From Marinobacter sp. (GTDB taxonomy: Bacteria; Pseudomonadota; Gammaproteobacteria; Pseudomonadales; Oleiphilaceae): 47,827 bases of DNA. The position numbers and the translations under genes are program-made. The stretch spans positions 1 through 47,827 of the forward strand of contig JASBRL010000105.1 in assembly GCA_030149475.1 (NCBI GenBank), in the 5' to 3' direction. The notes under the pieces were generated by a model. It worked only from the letters and a program-made list of their open reading frames with translations. It was not told the origin of the DNA and ran no database searches. Of the stretch, positions 1 through 9,348 are shown in pieces (positions within the stretch are counted from its first letter, which is position 1; every line of letters begins with the position of its first letter).

Positions 1-141
1 AGTGGCAAGGCGCGACTCGCCGGTAATGGCCGACGTCCTTGCCAAGAGTCGTAACGCGGCCAATGAGCCTCTCAACGCTTGCCCGCAGGGGCTCTCCCTG
101 AAAGCCAGAATTGCCAATAGACTTAATCAGAGGTTCCTTAG
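1..141 (+). mobile_element. Right end of a probable insertion sequence, cut by the window edge
   Basis: The 18 bases at 123-140 (ending in GGTTCCTTA) are matched exactly, in inverse orientation, by 31981-31998. Reading inward from both, the six bases TGGCAA recur at identical spacing (six unmatched bases after the shared block), which is how imperfect terminal inverted repeats of one IS family look. The element would lie to the left, with its tip at GGTTCC (132-137) followed by TTAG, a possible YTAR-type target as used by the IS5 group. A frame open from the left edge (positions 2-145) reaches a TGA just past the tip and could be a transposase C-terminus, but I do not recognise the 47 residues. 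IS identity is inferred. Confidence 0.4.
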
Positions 142-145
142 GTGA
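2..145 (+). CDS. Possible C-terminal fragment of a transposase (partial, off left edge)
   Basis: A + strand frame is open from the left edge to TGA at 143-145 and ends with the residues RIANRLNQRFLR. Its last codons run through the inverted-repeat-like sequence at 123-137, as happens when an IS transposase reads to the IS tip. Only 47 codons are visible, no catalytic residue is in view, and an open frame of this length in GC-rich DNA can occur by chance. The call rests entirely on position beside the IS-end-like sequence and is weak. Confidence 0.2.
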   Translation: MARRDSPVMADVLAKSRNAANEPLNACPQGLSLKARIANRLNQRFLR

Positions 146-173
146 ACCGCTTGGCGCAAGCGCCGGTTTTTTT
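145..173 (+). terminator. Rho-independent terminator, + strand
   Basis: ACCGCTT (146-152) pairs with AAGCG..GGT (158-167, two-base bulge) around the loop GGCGC, followed directly by seven T at 167-173. The T run lies on the + side, so it ends a transcript entering from the left of the window. It is in the wrong orientation for maeB. A separate 12-base palindrome (GCCTGATCAGGC, 176-187) abuts the maeB stop codon. Confidence 0.65.
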
Positions 174-187
174 ATGCCTGATCAGGC

Positions 188-1453
188 CTAACGGATATCG
201 TCGATCGACATCAGCGGATAGTGCGCCGGATACGGATTACGTGCTACTCCCGAATCCACCGCGGCACGCGCAACCGCCGCCGGCACCACCTGCAGCAAGC
301 GGACATCCATTGGCTTGGGAATGATGTACTCACGACCGAACTCGAAGCTGTCCATACCATAGGCTTCGCAAATTTCATCCGGCACCGGCATTTTCGCCAG
401 TTCGCGTATAGCATTGACCGCGGCCACTTTCATTTCTTCGTTGATCGTCGTTGCACGAACATCAAGTGCGCCGCGAAAAATGAACGGGAACCCCAGAACG
501 TTGTTGACCTGATTGGGATAGTCCGACCGGCCGGTTGCCATGATCAGATCATCCCGCGCTGCCAGCGCTAGCTCCGGACTGATTTCCGGGTCCGGATTGG
601 AGCAGGCGAAGACGATCGGGTTTGGCGCCATTTTTTTCAGCGCTTCAACCGGCAGCAGGTCGGGGCCTGACAGCCCGAGGAAGGCATCCGCCCCGTCAAT
701 GGCATCATCCAGGGTTCGCTTGTCAGTCTCGTTGGCGAACATGGCCTTGTACTGGTTCAGATCATCGCGACCGGCGTGAATCACACCTTTGCGATCGAGC
801 ATGACTATATTTTCAGAACGGATTCCGCAACTGACCAGCAATTTCATGCAGGCAATGGCCGCCGCGCCCGCCCCCAGGCAAACGACCCGCGCTTCCTCAA
901 CCGCCTTACCCTGCAGCTCCAGCGCATTCAGCATGCCAGCCGCCGTCACAATGGCTGTACCATGCTGATCATCGTGAAATACCGGAACCTGACACTTCTC
1001 AATCAGCGTCCGTTCGATTTCAAAACACTCCGGCGCCTTGATGTCTTCCAGGTTAATACCACCAAAGGTGTCGGCAATACGCTCAACGGTTTCAATAAAG
1101 GCCTGAGGGCTTTCTGAATTGACTTCAATATCAAAGACGTCAATACCGGCGAAGCGTTTGAACAGCACGCCCTTACCTTCCATCACCGGCTTGCTGGCCA
1201 GTGGTCCCAGATTTCCCAGCCCCAGGATAGCGCTGCCGTCTGAAATCACAGCAACCAGATTGCCCTTGGCAGTGTACTTGTAGGCATTCTCGGGATCTTT
1301 GGCAATTTCGCGCACCGGCTCAGCCACACCCGGACTGTAGGCCAGTGAAAGGTCCCGGGACGTTCTGGTAGGCTTGGTGATTTCCACGCTCAACTTGCCC
1401 GGCCGAGGCTTGGCGTGATACTCAAGGGCGGCGGTTTTAAGATCTTGAGACAT
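188..1453 (-). CDS. maeB: Malic enzyme (oxaloacetate-decarboxylating, NADP-type), short form
   Basis: Oxidatively decarboxylates malate to pyruvate with production of NAD(P)H in the cytoplasm, linking the TCA cycle to pyruvate. The 421-residue protein starts at [13 protein letters not shown]; the upstream in-frame extension of 18 residues looks non-coding. Seen: the N-terminal malic domain ([11 protein letters not shown], then [11 protein letters not shown]) and the NAD-binding domain with GAGAAAIA and the ACSNPDPEI segment. Enterobacterial MaeB carries a C-terminal phosphotransacetylase-like domain of about 330 residues; here the protein ends right after the NAD domain, so it is the short form. 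It is divergent from nothing nearby and is followed on its own strand by IS-like sequence. Position beside rpmE-priA matches Pseudomonas. Confidence 0.93.
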   Translation of the reverse strand: MSQDLKTAALEYHAKPRPGKLSVEITKPTRTSRDLSLAYSPGVAEPVREIAKDPENAYKYTAKGNLVAVISDGSAILGLGNLGPLASKPVMEGKGVLFKRFAGIDVFDIEVNSESPQAFIETVERIADTFGGINLEDIKAPECFEIERTLIEKCQVPVFHDDQHGTAIVTAAGMLNALELQGKAVEEARVVCLGAGAAAIACMKLLVSCGIRSENIVMLDRKGVIHAGRDDLNQYKAMFANETDKRTLDDAIDGADAFLGLSGPDLLPVEALKKMAPNPIVFACSNPDPEISPELALAARDDLIMATGRSDYPNQVNNVLGFPFIFRGALDVRATTINEEMKVAAVNAIRELAKMPVPDEICEAYGMDSFEFGREYIIPKPMDVRLLQVVPAAVARAAVDSGVARNPYPAHYPLMSIDDIR

Positions 1454-1689
1454 TGCCACAGTTCCGTTTGTCACGTTAGAAGGACCGAAATACCGGTTCG
1501 CTGGCACCCGTCAGTCAATTTGACGGGCCGATCTGTCGCTCTTGTTTGGATGACCAGCGCAGCATTCCGAGCAGCTGCCGGCAAAAACGGGCAGAGCGCA
1601 ACATTATGGCGCGAAGGTCCATGACCGCACAAGACCTATTGAGCAGCGCCTGACCAACCTCCAACGCCATGGAGATCATTATCCGGCCC

Positions 1690-1716
1690 AAAAAAAAGCG
1701 CCCCGCAGGGCGCTTT
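1690..1716 (-). terminator. Rho-independent terminator of rpmE
   Basis: A perfect 9-bp stem (1695-1703 with 1708-1716, loop CGCA) is followed on the - strand by an uninterrupted run of T (complement of the A run 1690-1697). It starts about 25 bases after the rpmE stop codon, so rpmE is monocistronic at its 3' end and maeB must have its own promoter in 1454-1689. Confidence 0.9.
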
Positions 1717-1741
1717 CTGGCAACCGGTCAAAAGTCCCGGA

Positions 1742-1963
1742 TCAGGACTTCTTGCCACCGATGCGACCACCGAAACGTTTCTGGAAACGGTCGATACGGC
1801 CGCCGGTATCCATGACCTTCTGCTTGCCGGTGTAGAACGGGTGACACTGTGAACAAACATCCAGTTGCAGATCACGACCGATTGTCGAACGGGTCTGGAA
1901 CGAATTACCGCAACTGCAGGTCGCCGTAATTTCCTGATACTTGGGGTGGATACCTTCTTTCAT
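1742..1963 (-). CDS. rpmE: 50S ribosomal protein L31, zinc-binding form
   Basis: 73 residues, the normal length for L31. The four cysteines C16, C18, C37 and C40 (CSC and CSQC) form the zinc ribbon of the C+ type, the form replaced by the cysteine-free paralogue under zinc limitation in many bacteria. The N-terminus [10 protein letters not shown] and the C-terminal basic tail are typical. It is transcribed away from priA, shares a 227-bp divergent spacer with it, and is closed by the strong terminator at 1690-1716. Confidence 0.97.
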   Translation of the reverse strand: MKEGIHPKYQEITATCSCGNSFQTRSTIGRDLQLDVCSQCHPFYTGKQKVMDTGGRIDRFQKRFGGRIGGKKS

Positions 1964-2190
1964 GGGAGAACCTCAGTCGGCCATGCCGCCACCCGATCAG
2001 CCGATAAAACCGGGTCTGTCGGGCACCGCATTGTTTGAATCAAGGGTGAAGACGGGGCACAATCATGCCCTGTCGAAATCAGACCGCGAATCTTACTGAT
2101 AAACCGCGAGCTTCGCAAGCGCCAGCGCTGCCGGGGCATCCGCACTTTCCACATGACAACCACTGTACCGAATCCCGGCCGGAGCGAACC

Positions 2191-4362
2191 GTGACACGAT
2201 CTGCCCGAATTGCCCTGGCACGGCCCCTGCGGCGCCTGTTTGACTACAGCATTCCGGACAGCCTGACCCTGTCAGCCGGACAACGAGTGCAAATCCCGTT
2301 TGGCCGACAGCTTGCTACCGGGCTCGTCGTCGATCCGGATGCGACGCCACCGGAGGGCGTCAAGCTCAAACCCGTCCACCGCATCTTCGAGGCGTGGCCC
2401 GCCCTGCCACCGGAAACCCTGACATTACTGAGCTGGGCCGCCGATTACTATCAGCATCCGCTGGGCGAGTGCCTGTTCCTCGCGCTCCCTCCCGCACTGC
2501 GGCGGGGGCAACCCGCGCAGCGCCGTGCAAGATCCCTCTGGCGCCTGAACGCCAACGACCCGGATCGACTGGCAACCAACGCCCGGCGCCAGCGGGAGCT
2601 CGTGTCATGGTTCGGACAGCAAGCCGGGCCGGTAGACACCGCAGCCGTACTTCGGGCGGGTTTCAGTCGCGCTCAACTGAAAGCGCTGACGGACAAAGGG
2701 CTGGTGAGTGAAACCAGTGCGGCGCTGACGGCGCCGGGCCCGGACAAAGAGCGTGCGGCCCTGCCGCCGCTGACGAACGCCCAAAAGAGCGCGTTCATGG
2801 ACATTCCGGCAGGCTCTGGCCAGTTCAGCGCGACGCTGCTTTACGGCATTACCGGAAGCGGCAAAACCGAGCTGTACCTGCATTACCTCCAGCAGTATCT
2901 CGCTACGTCCAGACAGGCTCTGGTGATGGTGCCGGAAATCAACCTGACACCCCAGACCGTAACACGGTTTGAGCGCTACTTCGGCACTCGTATCGCGGTC
3001 TGGCATTCAGCGCTCAACGACCGCGAGCGGCTCGATACCTGGTTGCGTATCCGGGACGGAGAACCGGTCATTGTTATCGGCACCCGGTCTGCCATCCTGC
3101 TTCCATTCACCAGCCTGGGCGTTATCGTGGTCGATGAGGAACACGACAGTTCCTACAAACAGGGCGAGGGCTTTCGCTATTCCGGACGCGACCTGGCGGT
3201 CTATCGCGCCCACCTGAATCGGTGTCCGGTGATTCTCGGCTCGGCAACGCCATCACTGGAATCCCTGCACAACGTCAATCGCGGCAAGTACCGTCTTGTG
3301 CGCCTGGAGGAACGCGCTGGCAACGCCCTCCCCCCTCGTATCCGCCTGCTGGATATCCGCAGCCGTCCGTTGCAGGACGGGGTCGCGGTGCCGGCGCTGT
3401 CGGCTATCAGGGAGTGCCTGGAGAGCGGCCGACAAGCACTGGTGTTCGTGAATCGCCGGGGCTTTGCGCCGGTCATGATGTGTTTTGACTGTGGCCATAT
3501 GGCGGAATGCCCCCGGTGCGACAGTCGCTTGACCTTCCATCGTCGGGATCGCGCGATGCGCTGCCACCACTGTGACTACCAGACCGCCGCGCTCGACCAC
3601 TGCCCCAAATGCCACAGCGCCGCGTTCAAGCCGGTCGGCCACGGAACCGAACGCACCGAAGAAAGTCTGGCGGCACACTTTCCTGACGTTCCGGTAATCC
3701 GGGTTGACCGCGACAGCACCCAGCGCAAGGGCAGCATCAATGACATTCTGACTACCGTGAATTCCGGCCAACCCTGTATTCTGGTTGGCACACAGATGTT
3801 GGCAAAAGGGCATGACTTCCCGAATGTTACGCTGGTGCTGGTCATCAATGCCGATGGTGGCCTGTTCAGTATTGACTTCCGCGCTCCCGAGCATCTGATT
3901 CAGACCCTCCTGCAGGTCAGCGGCCGCGCCGGGCGCGGCGAGCATCCCGGCAAGGTCATCGTGCAGACCTGCCACAGCGACCACCCGCTATTACAGACTC
4001 TCTGCAGCGGGCATTATCTGACGCTTGCGGAACAACTGCTCAACGAGCGGTCACAGGCCGGCTTCCCGCCATTCAGAGCCATGGCCATTCTGCGTGCGGA
4101 CGGACCGGCGATGACTGACAGCCTGCAGTTTCTCGATGCCGCCAAACAGCGGTTCGACGATCCCCGGCTGGAGCTGTGGGGCCCCCTGCCCGCACTGATT
4201 GCCCGTCGGGCAGACCGGCACCGCGCCCAACTGGTGGTACTGTCCGACCACAGACCCCGGCTGCAGCAAATGGTTGCGCAGGTGTGCCAACAACTTGATG
4301 CCACTCGCCACAATCCGCGCATTCGCTGGCAAATTGATGTGGACCCGTGGGAAACCGGTTAA
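2191..4362 (+). CDS. priA: Primosomal protein N', replication restart helicase
   Basis: PriA recognises stalled forks and D-loops and reloads DnaB for replication restart. I place the start at GTG 2191 (VTRSARIALARPLRR), preceded by GGAG six bases upstream, giving 723 residues, the family length; the longer in-frame extension to 2065 is rich in low-complexity residues and is not conserved-looking. Seen: N-terminal DNA-binding domain, Walker A GITGSGKT at about residues 219-226, the DEEH box (VVDEEHDSSYKQ), an eight-cysteine zinc region with CX2C pairs (CFDCGHMAECPRC, CHHC, CPKC), and helicase motifs ending in LLQVSGRAGRG. The order priA-argS-SPOR-hslVU is that of Pseudomonas. Confidence 0.95.
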   Translation: MTRSARIALARPLRRLFDYSIPDSLTLSAGQRVQIPFGRQLATGLVVDPDATPPEGVKLKPVHRIFEAWPALPPETLTLLSWAADYYQHPLGECLFLALPPALRRGQPAQRRARSLWRLNANDPDRLATNARRQRELVSWFGQQAGPVDTAAVLRAGFSRAQLKALTDKGLVSETSAALTAPGPDKERAALPPLTNAQKSAFMDIPAGSGQFSATLLYGITGSGKTELYLHYLQQYLATSRQALVMVPEINLTPQTVTRFERYFGTRIAVWHSALNDRERLDTWLRIRDGEPVIVIGTRSAILLPFTSLGVIVVDEEHDSSYKQGEGFRYSGRDLAVYRAHLNRCPVILGSATPSLESLHNVNRGKYRLVRLEERAGNALPPRIRLLDIRSRPLQDGVAVPALSAIRECLESGRQALVFVNRRGFAPVMMCFDCGHMAECPRCDSRLTFHRRDRAMRCHHCDYQTAALDHCPKCHSAAFKPVGHGTERTEESLAAHFPDVPVIRVDRDSTQRKGSINDILTTVNSGQPCILVGTQMLAKGHDFPNVTLVLVINADGGLFSIDFRAPEHLIQTLLQVSGRAGRGEHPGKVIVQTCHSDHPLLQTLCSGHYLTLAEQLLNERSQAGFPPFRAMAILRADGPAMTDSLQFLDAAKQRFDDPRLELWGPLPALIARRADRHRAQLVVLSDHRPRLQQMVAQVCQQLDATRHNPRIRWQIDVDPWETG

Positions 4363-4487
4363 GGAGCCGCTGCGCACGGGCATTTGAGTCCCCCCTTCCT
4401 TTCCGCGATAATAGCGCCCCCGGAACCACCGGAACCACCGGACCCCCGGACCGACAAACACCCTGACAACCTGAGTCACCCGACAGC

Positions 4488-6173
4488 ATGAAACAGACCG
4501 TTACCGAACTGCTCGACGCCGCGCTGGCAACCCTGCAATCCGAGGGGGTTCTGCCTGCCGATCAGACCTTCACGCCCGAGATAGGACACACGCGCGACAA
4601 GGCCCACGGTGACTACGCCTGCAACATCGCTCTGGTAGGTGCCAGGGCAGCCCGTTGTGCGCCGCGTCAGCTGGCGGAAAAACTGGTTGCCGCGCTGCCG
4701 GACAGTACCGCCGTCGACAAGGTTGAGATTGCCGGGCCGGGTTTCATCAACTTCTTTATGAGCACCGCCAGTGCCTTTGAGATTGTCGGGGAAATTCTGT
4801 CTGAAGGGCATCGGTTTGGCCGCAATGATTCCGGCAGGGGGGAATCCGTCCAGGTGGAGTTCGTGTCCGCTAATCCCACCGGACCACTGCACGTGGGGCA
4901 TGGCCGGGGTGCGGCGATCGGCGACAGCCTCTGCCGACTCCTTGATGCCAACGGCTACAGGGTTACCCGGGAGTTTTACTACAACGACGCCGGTGCCCAG
5001 ATCAATAACCTGGCGCTGTCAGCTCAGGCACGCGTGAAAGGCATCTCGCCCGATGACGACCGCTGGCCGGAAGACGGCTACCGGGGTGATTACATAACTG
5101 ACCTCGCCCAGGCCTACATGGCAGGCGAGACTGTTCACGCAGACGACCGGGAAGTCACGGCCAGGGCAGACCCTGACGATCTCACGGCCATCCGCGAGTT
5201 TGCGGTAGCGTACCTGAGGCGCGAGCAAGACCTGGATCTGAAAGCTTTCGGGGTCGAATTCGACGTCTACTTTCTGGAATCATCCCTGTACGACGAAGGC
5301 AAGGTCGACGCGACCGTCAAGCGCCTGACGGCCAACGGCTATACCTATGAGCAGGACGGCGCCATCTGGCTGAAAACCACTGAATTTGGCGATGACAAAG
5401 ACCGTGTCATGCGCAAACAGGACGGTGGATACACCTATTTCCTGCCGGATGTCGCGTATCATCTGGACAAATGGCAGCGCGGCTTCACCACCGTCATCAA
5501 TGAACAGGGCGCCGACCATCACTCCACTGTGACCCGGGTCCGTGCCGGCCTGCAGGCCCTGGAAACCGACATACCCGAGGGCTGGCCGGATTATGTCCTG
5601 CACCAGATGGTGCTGGTCACCCGCTCAGGCCAGGAAGTCAAAATCTCCAAACGGGCAGGCAGTTATGTCACCCTTCGCGACCTGATTGATGAAGTCGGCC
5701 GGGATGCGACCCGCTTCTTCCTGACAGCGCGAAGGGTGGACTCGCAATTGACTTTCGATATTGATCTGGCGCGCGCGCAGACCAATGAAAACCCGGTCTA
5801 TTACATTCAATATGCTCATGCCCGTATCTGTAGCGTGCTGAGAAAGCTGAGAGAACTGGGGGTGGATCGTGGCTTGTCTGAACTGGCCGGGGATCTGTCA
5901 CTGCTGACGCTGGATGAAGAAAAGGAACTGGCCAATCAACTGGCCCGTTACCCGGACCTGGTGGCCAATGCGGCCGCGCAGCGCGAGCCACATCACCTGA
6001 CGCACTACCTCAGGGAACTGGCGGGGCAGTTTCACACCTATTACAACGCCCATAAGGTACTCGTGGACGAGACCGCCATGCGGGATGCCAGGGTGAGTCT
6101 GTACCTGGCGGTCAGACAGGTTATTGCCAACGGCCTGGACCTGCTTGGCGTCACCGCACCGGAAGAAATGTAG
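4488..6173 (+). CDS. argS: Arginyl-tRNA synthetase
   Basis: Charges tRNA-Arg. The 561-residue length fits class I ArgRS. Seen: the N-terminal Add-1 type domain, the HIGH-like signature in [15 protein letters not shown] near residue 136, the KMSKS-like [15 protein letters not shown] segment near residue 385, and a C-terminal DALR anticodon-binding domain ending in [10 protein letters not shown], the usual ArgRS tail. It lies 125 bp after priA. The spacer holds a GGAACCACC-type short tandem repeat around 4420-4445 and no obvious ribosome binding site directly before the ATG, so translation initiation may be weak or leader-dependent. Confidence 0.96.
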   Translation: MKQTVTELLDAALATLQSEGVLPADQTFTPEIGHTRDKAHGDYACNIALVGARAARCAPRQLAEKLVAALPDSTAVDKVEIAGPGFINFFMSTASAFEIVGEILSEGHRFGRNDSGRGESVQVEFVSANPTGPLHVGHGRGAAIGDSLCRLLDANGYRVTREFYYNDAGAQINNLALSAQARVKGISPDDDRWPEDGYRGDYITDLAQAYMAGETVHADDREVTARADPDDLTAIREFAVAYLRREQDLDLKAFGVEFDVYFLESSLYDEGKVDATVKRLTANGYTYEQDGAIWLKTTEFGDDKDRVMRKQDGGYTYFLPDVAYHLDKWQRGFTTVINEQGADHHSTVTRVRAGLQALETDIPEGWPDYVLHQMVLVTRSGQEVKISKRAGSYVTLRDLIDEVGRDATRFFLTARRVDSQLTFDIDLARAQTNENPVYYIQYAHARICSVLRKLRELGVDRGLSELAGDLSLLTLDEEKELANQLARYPDLVANAAAQREPHHLTHYLRELAGQFHTYYNAHKVLVDETAMRDARVSLYLAVRQVIANGLDLLGVTAPEEM

Positions 6174-6206
6174 CTCGACCTTTCATCGATTCAACAGGCC
6201 CGCGCC

Positions 6207-6845
6207 ATGCCTCACGACTATGCCAAAAAGCCGCGCAGCCCGGGGCAAACACCCCGCGGAGCCCGCCAGCAACGGTCCACCAAAAAAAACCGGACGGTGA
6301 CGCCACCTCGTAGCCGGCGAGCGCCTGCCTCCACCCAACATCAGTCCGGAGGCCTGTCGGTGCGCTGGATTCTGTCGCTGGCCGCCGTGGGCGGTTTTAC
6401 TGGTTTTATCGTCTATCTGAATTCGTTACCGCCAGCATCAACGCCCAAACCGGCCGTGACCACGCAATCGCCCCCTCCGGCCAAACCGTCCCCGAAAAAG
6501 CCCGGCGACGCCACTCATTTCCGGTTTTACGATATTCTTCCAGACTCCAAAGTTGTGCCTCAGGATATCGGTGACTACGCGCCCGGCCCGGAAGACCGTT
6601 CCTTCGAGTACATGCTCCAGACCGGCTCGTTTCGTCACCAGGCGGATGCCGAGCGTCAACGGGCACAGATTGCGTTCCAGGGGCTGCGCGCCAAAATCGA
6701 CCGTATTGAGGTGGATGACGGCTCCACCTGGTACCGGGTCAATGTCGGTCCCTTCGACTCCCGCACCAAGATGAATGCAGTCATGGACAAACTGGTCTCC
6801 ATCAGCATCGAGCCGCTGGCCAAAAAAGTCCCGAGAGCTGACTGA
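6207..6845 (+). CDS. ftsN: FtsN-like SPOR-domain cell-division protein
   Basis: 212 residues. A very basic, Pro/Arg-rich cytoplasmic N-terminus (1-50) is followed by one transmembrane helix (about 54-73), a Pro/Lys-rich periplasmic linker (75-100), and a C-terminal SPOR domain (about 133-207; YMLQTGSFRHQADAERQRA, then WYRVNVGPF) that binds denuded septal peptidoglycan. This topology is that of FtsN, which activates septal synthesis. The gene sits between argS and hslVU as the FtsN-like gene does in pseudomonads. I use ftsN as the likely name; a general SPOR protein of unknown role is the alternative. Confidence 0.8.
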   Translation: MPHDYAKKPRSPGQTPRGARQQRSTKKNRTVTPPRSRRAPASTQHQSGGLSVRWILSLAAVGGFTGFIVYLNSLPPASTPKPAVTTQSPPPAKPSPKKPGDATHFRFYDILPDSKVVPQDIGDYAPGPEDRSFEYMLQTGSFRHQADAERQRAQIAFQGLRAKIDRIEVDDGSTWYRVNVGPFDSRTKMNAVMDKLVSISIEPLAKKVPRAD

Positions 6846-6946
6846 ACTCGCCTGCAACCCGGATGGCGTCCCTGATTCGAAGGTCAGCCTGTCGGGTTAC
6901 AGGGAAGCTCTGACCAAGGTTCCATAGTCCCGACCTCCCCAAACGC

Positions 6947-6974
6947 CTTGAAATGTCACAGGGCGGCGCCATAT
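6947..6974 (+). promoter_or_regulatory. Sigma-32 (RpoH) heat-shock promoter of hslVU
   Basis: The -35 element CTTGAAA (6947-6953) matches the sigma-32 consensus fully; 13 bases later CGCCATAT (6967-6974) matches the -10 consensus CCCCATNT at seven of eight positions. It is about 110 bp ahead of the hslV start, so the transcript has a long 5' leader. HslVU is a known heat-shock regulon member, which supports the assignment. Confidence 0.75.
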
Positions 6975-7093
6975 AGCCTGAAAGTATTCGGGAATCTTCC
7001 GGTCACCGGTCCGGAAACGCTTCTCCACCTGTTCCCTGGGCGCATGCCGAAGGCCTGTCCTGCACAATTCAACCGCCGGTGAATGGAGCACAC

Positions 7094-7624
7094 ATGACAA
7101 CGATACTCTCGGTACGACGCGGCGACACAGTAGCCATGGGTGGTGATGGCCAGGTGTCCCTGGGCAACACGGTCATGAAAGGCAATGCCCGCAAAGTACG
7201 CCGACTGTACGGAAATAAAGTAATCGCCGGTTTTGCCGGAGGCACGGCAGACGCGTTTACCCTGTTCGAACGGTTCGAGGCGCAACTGGAGAAACATCAG
7301 GGTAACCTGACCCGGGCGGCGGTCGAGCTGGCAAAGGACTGGCGAACGGATCGCGCTCTACGCCGACTGGAAGCCCTGCTTGCCGTGGCGGACAAGACCG
7401 CCTCGCTGATCATTACCGGTAACGGGGACGTTATTGAACCGGAAGAGGGCCTGATCGCCATAGGCTCCGGAGGCCCCTTTGCCCAGGCGGCGTCCCGGGC
7501 CATGCTGGAAAATACGGATCTTGGCGCTGCCGACATTGTCCAGAAGGGACTGGAGATCGCCGCCGACATCTGCATCTACACCAACCACAACTGTACTCTC
7601 GAAGTGCTCTCTGCCAACGACTGA
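7094..7624 (+). CDS. hslV: ATP-dependent protease subunit HslV (ClpQ)
   Basis: Peptidase subunit of the two-component HslUV protease. The start is ATG 7094, with GGAG five bases upstream; the protein then begins Met-Thr-Thr-Ile-Leu and removal of Met exposes the catalytic N-terminal Thr of this proteasome-like hydrolase, which decides the start over the in-frame ATG at 7079. 176 residues, normal length. Seen: [36 protein letters not shown] and the [10 protein letters not shown] block. Eleven bases separate it from hslU, so the two are one operon driven by the sigma-32 promoter at 6947-6974. Confidence 0.97.
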   Translation: MTTILSVRRGDTVAMGGDGQVSLGNTVMKGNARKVRRLYGNKVIAGFAGGTADAFTLFERFEAQLEKHQGNLTRAAVELAKDWRTDRALRRLEALLAVADKTASLIITGNGDVIEPEEGLIAIGSGGPFAQAASRAMLENTDLGAADIVQKGLEIAADICIYTNHNCTLEVLSAND

Positions 7625-7635
7625 CCGGAGCTATC

Positions 7636-8967
7636 ATGTCTGCAATGACTCCCCGTGAAATTGTCCACGAACTGAACAAACATATCGTCGGGCAGGATGA
7701 TGCCAAACGTGCCGTTGCCATCGCTCTGCGCAATCGCTGGCGCCGGATGCAGCTGGACAGCGCGCTGCGGGATGAGATAACGCCCAAAAATATTCTGATG
7801 ATTGGCCCGACCGGGGTTGGTAAAACCGAAATAGCCCGCCGTCTGGCAAAGCTTGCAGATGCCCCGTTTCTGAAGGTTGAGGCGACCAAATTCACGGAAG
7901 TCGGCTACGTGGGACGGGATGTCGAGTCCATTATCCGTGATCTCGCCGACATGGCGGTAAAACTGTTGCGCGAGAAAGAAATGAAGCGTCATGAGAGCCG
8001 CGCCATGGACGCAGCGGAGGAGCGGATTCTGGACGCCCTGTTACCCCCGCCGCGCAACTTTGAGGAAAACAGCAAGCCAACCGACGATTCCTCTACCCGG
8101 CAAATGTTCCGGAAAAAGTTGCGAGAAGGTGAACTGGACGACAAGGAAATCGATATTGATCTCAAAAACCCGGCAGCGGGTGTAGAGATCATGGCGCCTC
8201 CGGGCATGGAAGAAATGACCAGCCAGTTGCAGAATATGTTCTCCAACATGTCGTCTGATCGGCGGAAAACCCGCAAAATGAAAGTCTCCGACGCGCTTTT
8301 GCGGGCCCGGGATGAAGAGGCGGCAAAGCTGGTGAATGAGGAAGAAATCAAGCAGAAGGCCATTCAGACGGTTGAGCAGAATGGCATCGTCTTCATTGAT
8401 GAAATCGACAAGGTTGCCAAACGGGGCGAGTCCGGCTCAGGGGGCGATGTCTCCCGGGAAGGCGTTCAGCGAGACCTGCTGCCGCTGATCGAAGGCAGCA
8501 CTGTCAGCACCAAATTCGGCATGGTGCGTACGGACCACATCCTGTTTATTGCATCCGGGGCGTTTCACCTGACCAAACCGTCTGACCTGATTCCCGAGCT
8601 GCAGGGCCGACTGCCCATCCGGGTCGAACTGCAGGCCCTCACCCCGGAGCAGTTCAAGCGTATTCTGACCGAGCCGGATGCCTCCCTCGAAACCCAGTAC
8701 AAAGCCCTGATGGGCTCCGAGGGCCTGGCTCTCACCTTCACCGATGAAGCCATCGAACGAATCGCTGAAATTGCCTGGAAGGTGAACGAATCCACCGAAA
8801 ACATCGGTGCACGCCGTCTGCACACGGTATTGGAGCGACTGCTGGAGAGTCTGTCATTCGATGCCGGTGACAAGGTGACCGAGAAATTCGAGGTCACAGC
8901 CGACTACGTCGACGAAAAGCTGGGCGAACTGTCCGAAGATGAAGACCTGAGTCGATACATCCTATGA
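7636..8967 (+). CDS. hslU: HslU (ClpY) AAA+ unfoldase
   Basis: 443-residue ATPase that unfolds substrates and feeds them to HslV. Seen: [17 protein letters not shown] start region, Walker A GPTGVGKT (57-64), the acidic, charged intermediate I-domain (about 110-240), Walker B with [10 protein letters not shown] (about 250), the [20 protein letters not shown] sensor region, and the C-terminal tail ending in LSRYIL that docks into HslV pockets. GGAG precedes the ATG. It overlaps the next gene by 4 bp (ATGA). Confidence 0.98.
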   Translation: MSAMTPREIVHELNKHIVGQDDAKRAVAIALRNRWRRMQLDSALRDEITPKNILMIGPTGVGKTEIARRLAKLADAPFLKVEATKFTEVGYVGRDVESIIRDLADMAVKLLREKEMKRHESRAMDAAEERILDALLPPPRNFEENSKPTDDSSTRQMFRKKLREGELDDKEIDIDLKNPAAGVEIMAPPGMEEMTSQLQNMFSNMSSDRRKTRKMKVSDALLRARDEEAAKLVNEEEIKQKAIQTVEQNGIVFIDEIDKVAKRGESGSGGDVSREGVQRDLLPLIEGSTVSTKFGMVRTDHILFIASGAFHLTKPSDLIPELQGRLPIRVELQALTPEQFKRILTEPDASLETQYKALMGSEGLALTFTDEAIERIAEIAWKVNESTENIGARRLHTVLERLLESLSFDAGDKVTEKFEVTADYVDEKLGELSEDEDLSRYIL

Positions 8968-9338
8968 CCACGCAAAGCCGACCAACCGACATTCGCATCC
9001 GGAAAAAAAGCCGCCTGTTGCGGCTTGAATACGCGGATGGCGAGGTCCTGGAACTGCCGTTTGAACTGCTGAGAGTCTACTCCCCCTCTGCGGAAGTACG
9101 CGGACACGGAAGCGGCCAGGGAACGCTTCAGACCGGCAAGCGTGACGTTCTGTTGACAGGCGTTGAACCGGTGGGCAATTATGCGCTCAAGCTGATTTTC
9201 AGCGACGGGCATGATTCGGGGCTGTTTACCTGGGAATACCTGGCCGACCTGGGGCGTCATCAGAACCAATACTGGCAGACATACCTGGACCGCCTCAGCC
9301 GGGAGGGTGGCTCCCGGGATGCAGTTCGCTACCATTGA
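8964..9338 (+). CDS. DUF971 / gamma-butyrobetaine hydroxylase N-terminal-domain-like protein
   Basis: 124 residues made of a single DUF971-type domain (small beta-rich fold seen at the N-terminus of gamma-butyrobetaine hydroxylases). Visible family features are [27 protein letters not shown] and the C-terminal [16 protein letters not shown] segment. The ATG overlaps the hslU stop by 4 bp, so it is translationally coupled to hslVU, the same arrangement as in Pseudomonas. A role in heat-shock proteolysis or iron-sulphur metabolism has no support in the sequence; function unknown. Confidence 0.85.
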   Translation: MTTQSRPTDIRIRKKSRLLRLEYADGEVLELPFELLRVYSPSAEVRGHGSGQGTLQTGKRDVLLTGVEPVGNYALKLIFSDGHDSGLFTWEYLADLGRHQNQYWQTYLDRLSREGGSRDAVRYH

Positions 9339-9348
9339 AGCTCCGGGT

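Noticed and set aside
3253..3984. 243-codon frame antisense to priA
   Set aside because: Overlaps helicase motifs of priA; no independent support.
4415..4450. CGGAACCAC short tandem repeat before argS
   Set aside because: Only two to three degenerate units; may be chance in GC-rich DNA.
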